NCBI GenBank assembly: GCA_012295275.1
Contig: CM022679.1
Coordinates: 7,227,669 to 7,291,668, forward strand
DNA: 64,000 nucleotides
Origin: Chrysomallon squamiferum
Taxonomy: Eukaryota; Mollusca; Gastropoda; Neomphalida; Peltospiridae
Direction: 5' to 3'
Shown: piece by piece, positions 58,648 to 64,000 of the stretch
Layout of the letters: every line of letters starts with the position of its first letter
Position numbering within the stretch: the first letter of the stretch is position 1
Notes under the pieces: model-generated
What the model was told of the DNA's origin: nothing
The model's database searches: none
Seen by the model: the letters and a program-made list of their open reading frames with translations, nothing else
Made by a program: the position numbers and the translations under genes

Positions 58648-61600
58648 CGTATTTATTTATTTATTTTGTCATGTGGTTCTTTTAAAAATTTCATATCAAC
58701 GTATCTGCGAAAATAATCTAATCAGTAAAAAATGTTTTTATCGTGTGTATTTACTTTATATTATATTATATTATATTATATTTTATGTTATATCATATCA
58801 TATTATATTATATTATGATATGTTATTTTATGTTATCCATTTTTAAAATTATTATTAGTTTTAAAGTGTTTTGGCAGTGACTACACCAATTTATTTATTT
58901 AAATTTCCATTAATAATTTCCAAATACTAATGAAAATAATGCTACTACATAACAACAGTTAATGATTTCATCTTACACTACTGTAGAGACAGACTTGATA
59001 ATAAAAAACAGATATTTTTCAAATATTTAAATAAAAAACGTGTTTTAAATTGTAAAATGGTGCATTAAAATGTATGATGATTGTCTACAGATTTAATTAT
59101 ACTGCAAACATAATAACATATACTGGCCTTTGATTAGTTCATTTAAAAGTGAATTGTGTGTGCGGTTGTGTTTTTGTTTGTATTGTTTAATTATTATCTT
59201 GGAAAAGCTGTCGATATGTTAAACACACGCGTTCACTCTTCTCTCACGCACACATACCACACACACTTTATACAAACTTTTTTTCTGCTCTCTGCTCTGT
59301 GAATAGATACCTATAAAATCTGTCAAATTATTTTGCATAAAGCTGATATTATAGTCCATATAAACATGTGATGAGATGATATTTTTCATTAATTCTATTC
59401 ACGGCTCGTTCCAGTGATTTATAACACGACATAATATTTTCTCTGCAGTCCAGAAGAAGCTGTATGGTAATTTATTATTAAACCATTTACTGTTACTTTA
59501 TTTATTTATTATTTCTTTTAAATCGATTTTCCGGACACTGATAACCTCTCTGAAATCGGAAAAAATACAACCGAGCATTTCGAGTTTATTAATTTACATT
59601 TAATAAATAATCTGTTTTTATTGATACACCTGTACGAGTCTCAAAACACACAAACACACACATACAAACAAAAATAGATAAATAAATGTGCCATTATTAA
59701 TTAATTAATTTATTTATTATTGTTGTTATTGTTATTTAGACTGCTTACAGACTTATATTACTTATTTGACTAAATACTATTTATTTATTTAATATTATTT
59801 ATTTTATTTTACTTTACTTCATTTCTTTTAATTACTTTTTAATGTAATTATAGACAAATAATAAAAATAGTTACGCTTTGTTAATGATGCTTTGTAAACA
59901 GTGTACTCTAGGTTTCAGTAATCAATGAAATTAAAAAAAAACAACCAGGAAACGTACTACCGAAGCATCTAGATCTTGATATAAACAATACACATCTTTT
60001 TCTTTCTCTTCTAATTTTTTTTTTTTTTTTTTTGGTTTGTTTTTAGTACACTCATTAAATTAACTACAGAGGCAGATTATACTTCAGGTAAGAGTGGTTT
60101 CCAAACAAAATGCAAACACTGCTAAATGTTTATAATTTGAAATTATCCGTTTATCCACTGCATCAGTATACTAAACTGAAGATGGCATTCAGTTGTGCTC
60201 AAATATCATTCAGAACATATGATATATGGACATTATTTAAAAAAAAAAAAAAAAACCTACAACCCCCATCATTTATGCCCAGGGAACCCCACATATATTC
60301 TCCGAATTATTTGAAATCTTAAAAACTGATTGATGTGATCTTTCATTACAGACAATTTAATTATAAAATGAATAAAATACACATTCATAAGAAAAAATAT
60401 TTTATTTCTTTATTTAGATGTTCAGAGTTATAGCAACAACATTATTCCACCACCTCAGAAAAGAGGATATCGTACGTAGATTAATAATAACCCTTACATT
60501 GCATATTTATCTCAACAGACATGGTATATTAAAAGAGAAATTTTCAAAAGCTGAAACAAGTTTGATTACAAGATACACATTATTTTGTGTATAAAATAAT
60601 TTCATACTGTTTAACAAAAAAAAAAAAAAAAAAAAAAATTCCTGGAACATCATAAATAAAAAACACTGTTGTTAAAGCTTAATAGAAATTCAAAGCTATC
60701 ATGCCAACAACTACATTAAAGCAATATTACTTATCATATACTTTTTGGTAAATTGTTTTTGCCTTTTTTAACATTATTTGATCAATTTAATTATAACTTT
60801 TGATTAACTTAAATGTAAAAGATGTTCATTAATTTAGGGATTACACATAAAAAATAAACACACGAAAATTGATAATAATGTATCAAAAATTTAGTGTAAA
60901 CTGATGATACTTTGGACAGAGTGCACTGTATATGAAGAATAAAACTTAATAAAAATTAACAAACAGCAAAGTTATTTTTTTACTCAATAAAACAGTGAAA
61001 TAAATATTCATTAAATACAGTCAATGGTCTGACTTCCTAATATCTAGAACAGTTATATAAATCAGATATTTTATACTTCATTATGTTTGTATTTAACAAT
61101 CTGAACTGAGTCAGTAATACTATTTCATTACTGCTACAAGTTAACTTATTTAAAGTAAAATTTAAAAATAAAAATAAGAAATAAAAATAATATTAAATAT
61201 GTTGATCTGTAACATCAATCTGTCAAAAAAAAAAAAGAGTTTGTTTTCCAATAACAATCATTTTTATAACAAGTCATTTGAACAAGATTCCCTGAATAGC
61301 CACTACAGTTTTGACTTCAAAACCATTTTGATGATTCCAAAAACTTGTAAAATAATACAACAAATTTACAAATGAAACAACAAACAAAAGCATACTCTAA
61401 CATTCAGAATTTATATACATAGTTGAGCAGTTTAATAAAGGCTAGTTTTATTCATGTATACAAAACTGGTCACACTTTCATCAAAATACTGTTTGATTAT
61501 TGTCAAAATATTTTATAAATAAAATTTAAAAAAATATACATATAGGGTTTCATTAAATTGCAGTTAATCAAAACACATCCTGCCAAAATAGATAAATATT

Positions 61601-62676
61601 TAGAAATCTGACATTAAAAATGTTGTCAAAAAGGGTTTAGGGCAAATTAGGTAATACATACATTTAAAGCTATCACTTAACAATCATATATAAATGTGCC
61701 AAAAAGTTTGATATATTAAAAATTCACAAACCACTTACAACATTAACATATATATATATTATAAATACAAACAAAGAAGAGACCACAAGCCAAACATCTG
61801 CTTTTGGTATCAACAAAATTAACATTAACTTATAACATATATATCAAAATCAACAATTCATCATAAAATTTAAATAAATTGGTAACAATTTTATACTGAA
61901 CTGGGAATTTTTTATTTTTTATTTTTTTTAAAGAGGGACTTTTTCTGTAAAATATAACAAGATCACTATAAAAAATAAATAGAAATAAAAATTAATAATA
62001 TTCATTTATCAAAATTTGTTGCTGTAATAATGGAAATGTTTTAAATATTTTATTAACAAGAAATAAAAGAAAGAAGAAGATAAAAGATAAATAAATAAAT
62101 AATAATAATAATAATAACAACCTGTAAAGTATTTTTCTGTAATTAAATAAACAAAATAACAAATATGCATGACATATTAAACAACTTTACCAAAAGTATT
62201 TAATTTCAGCACTGGCAATTCTAATTTGACTATAATCAAAAGCACTACTTAATATGAATGGTTTTCTAACTGTTAAGACAAAGATAGATGAAATAATTTG
62301 ATAACAGATGCAATGACTCATTTTTCTTTTTAGATAGGATTTAAAATGTTTTCTTTTTAAAAGATTTTATGTTGCTTCTTAACATCAAACTGACAAGTTT
62401 TCCAATGTTATTTAGTCAAAATAATTTAAAATATATCAAGCATTATGTACCGAGAAGTGTGAGAACTGAATTGAAGATAATATCACAGATCAAATATACT
62501 GCCTTAGATATCTGTTTTTAAAGAACAGTTTTTAAATATTATACAATTCATTTTTGGTGATTTTTTAAATAACCTATTTTATTTCTTTTTCTTTATATTT
62601 TTAAAGAAAACTGATTTAATTACAGAACTTCAAATAGCTGAATCTACATCTGACAGAAAAACATATAAATACAATA
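57596..62676. other. Non-coding region with duplicated flank block
   Basis: From about 57.74 to 59.65 kb the sequence follows about 20.34-22.8 kb in the same orientation ('aggaaaactgtctatatgtg', (GT)n at 58241-58279, (AT)n at 58297-58332, 'ctgttatctgaatcgac', (ATTT)n at 58618-58665, TATAT tract at 58757-58815, 'tctgctctctgctctgtgaatag', 'ccggacactgata'). From 59.7 kb to the transposon it is AT-rich intergenic or intronic DNA with poly(T) and poly(A) runs. Any gene copy 7 exons lie further right, so this is the 3' side of copy 7. No coding signal was seen. Confidence 0.6.
58241..58332. repeat. (GT)n then (AT)n microsatellites
   Basis: Same order and spacing as at 20870-20956; part of the duplicated flank block. 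Confidence 0.92.
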
Positions 62677-62924
62677 TAGATTAAGTATCCCTTAACTGAA
62701 ATTTCAAAATCACTTATTGTATTCAAGAAGCTGAAATGGTTATAGTTTAAGTTTTCAGATTGTTTAGTAGTATACACAAACACAATTTCATGCACAAAAC
62801 TATTAAAAATTATTATGCCATTGGTGAGATTTATCTTTAGACTTGTGGTCCCATTATCTGGCTGTCTCCCAAAATCCAATACACTTGAAACACCCAGTGT
62901 TTCAGATAAAGGATACTCAACCTG
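62677..62924. mobile_element. Tigger/pogo-like non-autonomous DNA transposon (248 bp)
   Basis: The left end TAGATTAAGTATCCCTTAAC and the reverse complement of the right end, CAGGTTGAGTATCCTTTATC, form imperfect terminal inverted repeats of about 25 bases continuing into CTGAAA. TA flanks both ends (62675-62676 and 62925-62926), as expected for a Tc1/mariner-superfamily insertion. The interior includes 'acaatttcatgcacaaaact' followed by 'attaaaaattatt', and 'ctggctgtctcccaaaatcc'. From memory this resembles vertebrate Tigger-type MITEs, where the terminal CAG, the GTATCC in the TIR and the 'catgcacaaaa' core recur. The element is too short to code for transposase. The minus-strand open frame over it (62616-62930) is an artefact of the repeat. 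Confidence 0.7.
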
Positions 62925-62926
62925 TA

Positions 62927-63537
62927 ACATGGAAATGAAACTGAAGAATTAAAATTTCTATATATTTTTTTTTAAATTCAACTTGAATTAAGGAAATTTG
63001 ATTAAATATATTTTAAAGTGCCAACAACGAGCCTAATATACACTGTGCATACTTACAGGAAAAATTTTGTTTCTGTAGATCATGTTTTGCTAATAAAGCA
63101 TCACTGGAGTAAAAAGAAAATGATTTTATTTTAGTTTTCATATTATTTTTATTACTATTAGTTATGTTGAATATAATGTTTAAACTCCTGAAAGGCAACT
63201 TTGATAATGATTTACTAATCAAAACAGAAACTCTAAGTCAGTAGTTTATAGATTATTATATTTTTTTTTAAACACTTTATAAACATGATCTAGCAATTGT
63301 ACCCCCAAAAATGAAAATGTCAGTATTCTTCTATTGCTGTTATACTTCATTATTAGTTAAAACTGGTCTCTTGCTGCTCGACACATGGAAGTATACAAAA
63401 TATATTTAGGCTACACATTCGCACCACCAAATGCTCTTTTCAAGAAGGCCACTTAAAGGTTCATATTTCATTCAGGGCATCTGTTGTAAGAAATAGGGTA
63501 TTGTAATCTGACTTTACTGACAAAAACAGTTTTTCTG
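62927..63537. other. 3' flank of copy 7
   Basis: About 600 bases of AT-rich sequence left of the copy 7 stop codon, with no recognisable feature. It does not resemble the 3' flanks of copies 1, 2 and 4 as far as I can see by eye. Confidence 0.5.
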
Positions 63538-63842
63538 CTAAAAGGAAATAACATTTTGCAGTTTGAGTTGATGAAGTTTTTGTGTTCCTGTAAGACCTTG
63601 ACCTTTCAAGAACTGGGATTGACAGATCATAGGAACACTGGTGTGGGTCATTGCGATTTGCAAACATGATTCAGAGAAGAAATGTCTCATGTCAGTTCCA
63701 AGTATTCTCTCAGTAAATCTGCGCAGTGGCAAAATGTGGCTTTTTGGAGCATCCCAGAGGGTCAGGAAATCCTCAACCATGTGGTGAAGAGCTGTTGGTC
63801 GTGGCAGAATTTCATGACGTTTGCGAGATTTTATCATTTGTT
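63538..63842 (-). CDS. FOXRED2-like FAD oxidoreductase, copy 7 (alpha class), last exon only
   Basis: One exon I of 305 nt with a good acceptor (TTGCAG before AACAAATGATAAAA at 63842) and a stop at 63538. It reads [54 protein letters not shown] and ends ...LHQLKLQNVISF. EQMI..R...EILPRP and TERILGTDMRHFF place it with copies 1 and 3, not with the beta class. The phase is the same as in all other copies. The rest of the gene, if present, lies beyond position 64000; a solitary exon relic cannot be excluded. It has an extended C-terminus without an ER-retention signal. Confidence 0.75.
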
Positions 63843-64000
63843 CTGCAATGTAAAAGAATAAATTACAAGATACATTTGAAAAGTCTGAAAAATTATTTTT
63901 GACATTCTTATAATTACTGCAAATAAATATAGATAGACTAAACTATCTGTCATTTCCTTTTGAATGTAAAACAAATTTGAACATTTAATATAAAAAGAAA

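Noticed and set aside
57596-62676. Search for missing exons A-E of copy 6 or further gene copies
   Set aside because: No exon signature (GAGPAG, RHDWNSL, VVAAG or YDKII words) was found on either strand in this stretch.
62616-62930. 105-codon minus-strand frame ending in a hydrophobic stretch
   Set aside because: It coincides almost exactly with the Tigger-like element; the frame is a by-product of the repeat.

Overview
The window looks like nuclear DNA from an intron-rich, AT-rich, microsatellite-packed animal genome. Nine-exon genes with GT-AG introns, long (GA)n, (AAT)n, (AAC)n and (GT)n tracts and a lineage-specific gene array would fit a mollusc, perhaps a cephalopod. The taxon is an inference; no species marker was read.

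Left edge (139-3318, minus strand): the 5' part of a gene with a long, charged, probably disordered N-terminus. It then runs through four spliced exons into a domain that I read as DUF4485, the domain at the start of centrosomal CEP112/CCDC46-type proteins. The gene leaves the window at its left end. From 3.3 to 13.7 kb I see only AT-rich intergenic DNA and simple repeats.

From 13.7 kb to the right edge the window is a cluster of paralogues of one gene, a FOXRED2/ERFAD-like FAD-dependent oxidoreductase (an ER-lumen flavoprotein family linked to ER-associated degradation in vertebrates). I reconstructed splice junctions exon by exon (exons called A to I). Four copies are complete, each nine exons with identical phases and 616-636 codons: copy 1 (13771-19416, minus), copy 2 (23254-30570, plus), copy 4 (38458-45040, minus) and copy 5 (47773-55433, minus). 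Copy 3 (34591-about 35880, plus) is a pseudogene with only exons A, H and I. Copy 6 (56437-57595, minus) is a rearranged remnant with exon F fused to a piece of exon B. Copy 7 is the last exon of a further gene running off the right edge (63538-63842, minus). Smaller relics (an extra exon A at 19576-19634, an exon B piece near 33.0 kb) and a flanking block present four times in two orientations record repeated direct and inverted segmental duplication.

The copies fall into two classes. Alpha (copy 1, probably 3 and 7) keeps the second glycine-rich nucleotide-binding motif GYGNSA and an 18-residue segment in exon E. Beta (copies 2, 4, 5) keeps the N-terminal FAD motif GAGPAG and an intact reading frame, but all three have replaced the second motif with QND(H/D)S(A/G) and lack the 18 residues. 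This suggests a maintained subfamily of flavoproteins with altered or lost NAD(P)H binding. No copy ends in a KDEL-type ER-retention signal, so secretion is possible. Some exons (B, H) are almost identical in DNA across copies and classes while others (D, E) have diverged, a pattern expected from gene conversion.

Other items: a Tigger/pogo-like non-autonomous DNA transposon of 248 bp with TA duplication at 62677-62924; a probable LINE 3' end at about 36.36-36.63 kb; and an unexplained 114-codon antisense ORF inside intron 5 of copy 4 (41040-41381) with a decayed counterpart in copy 5.
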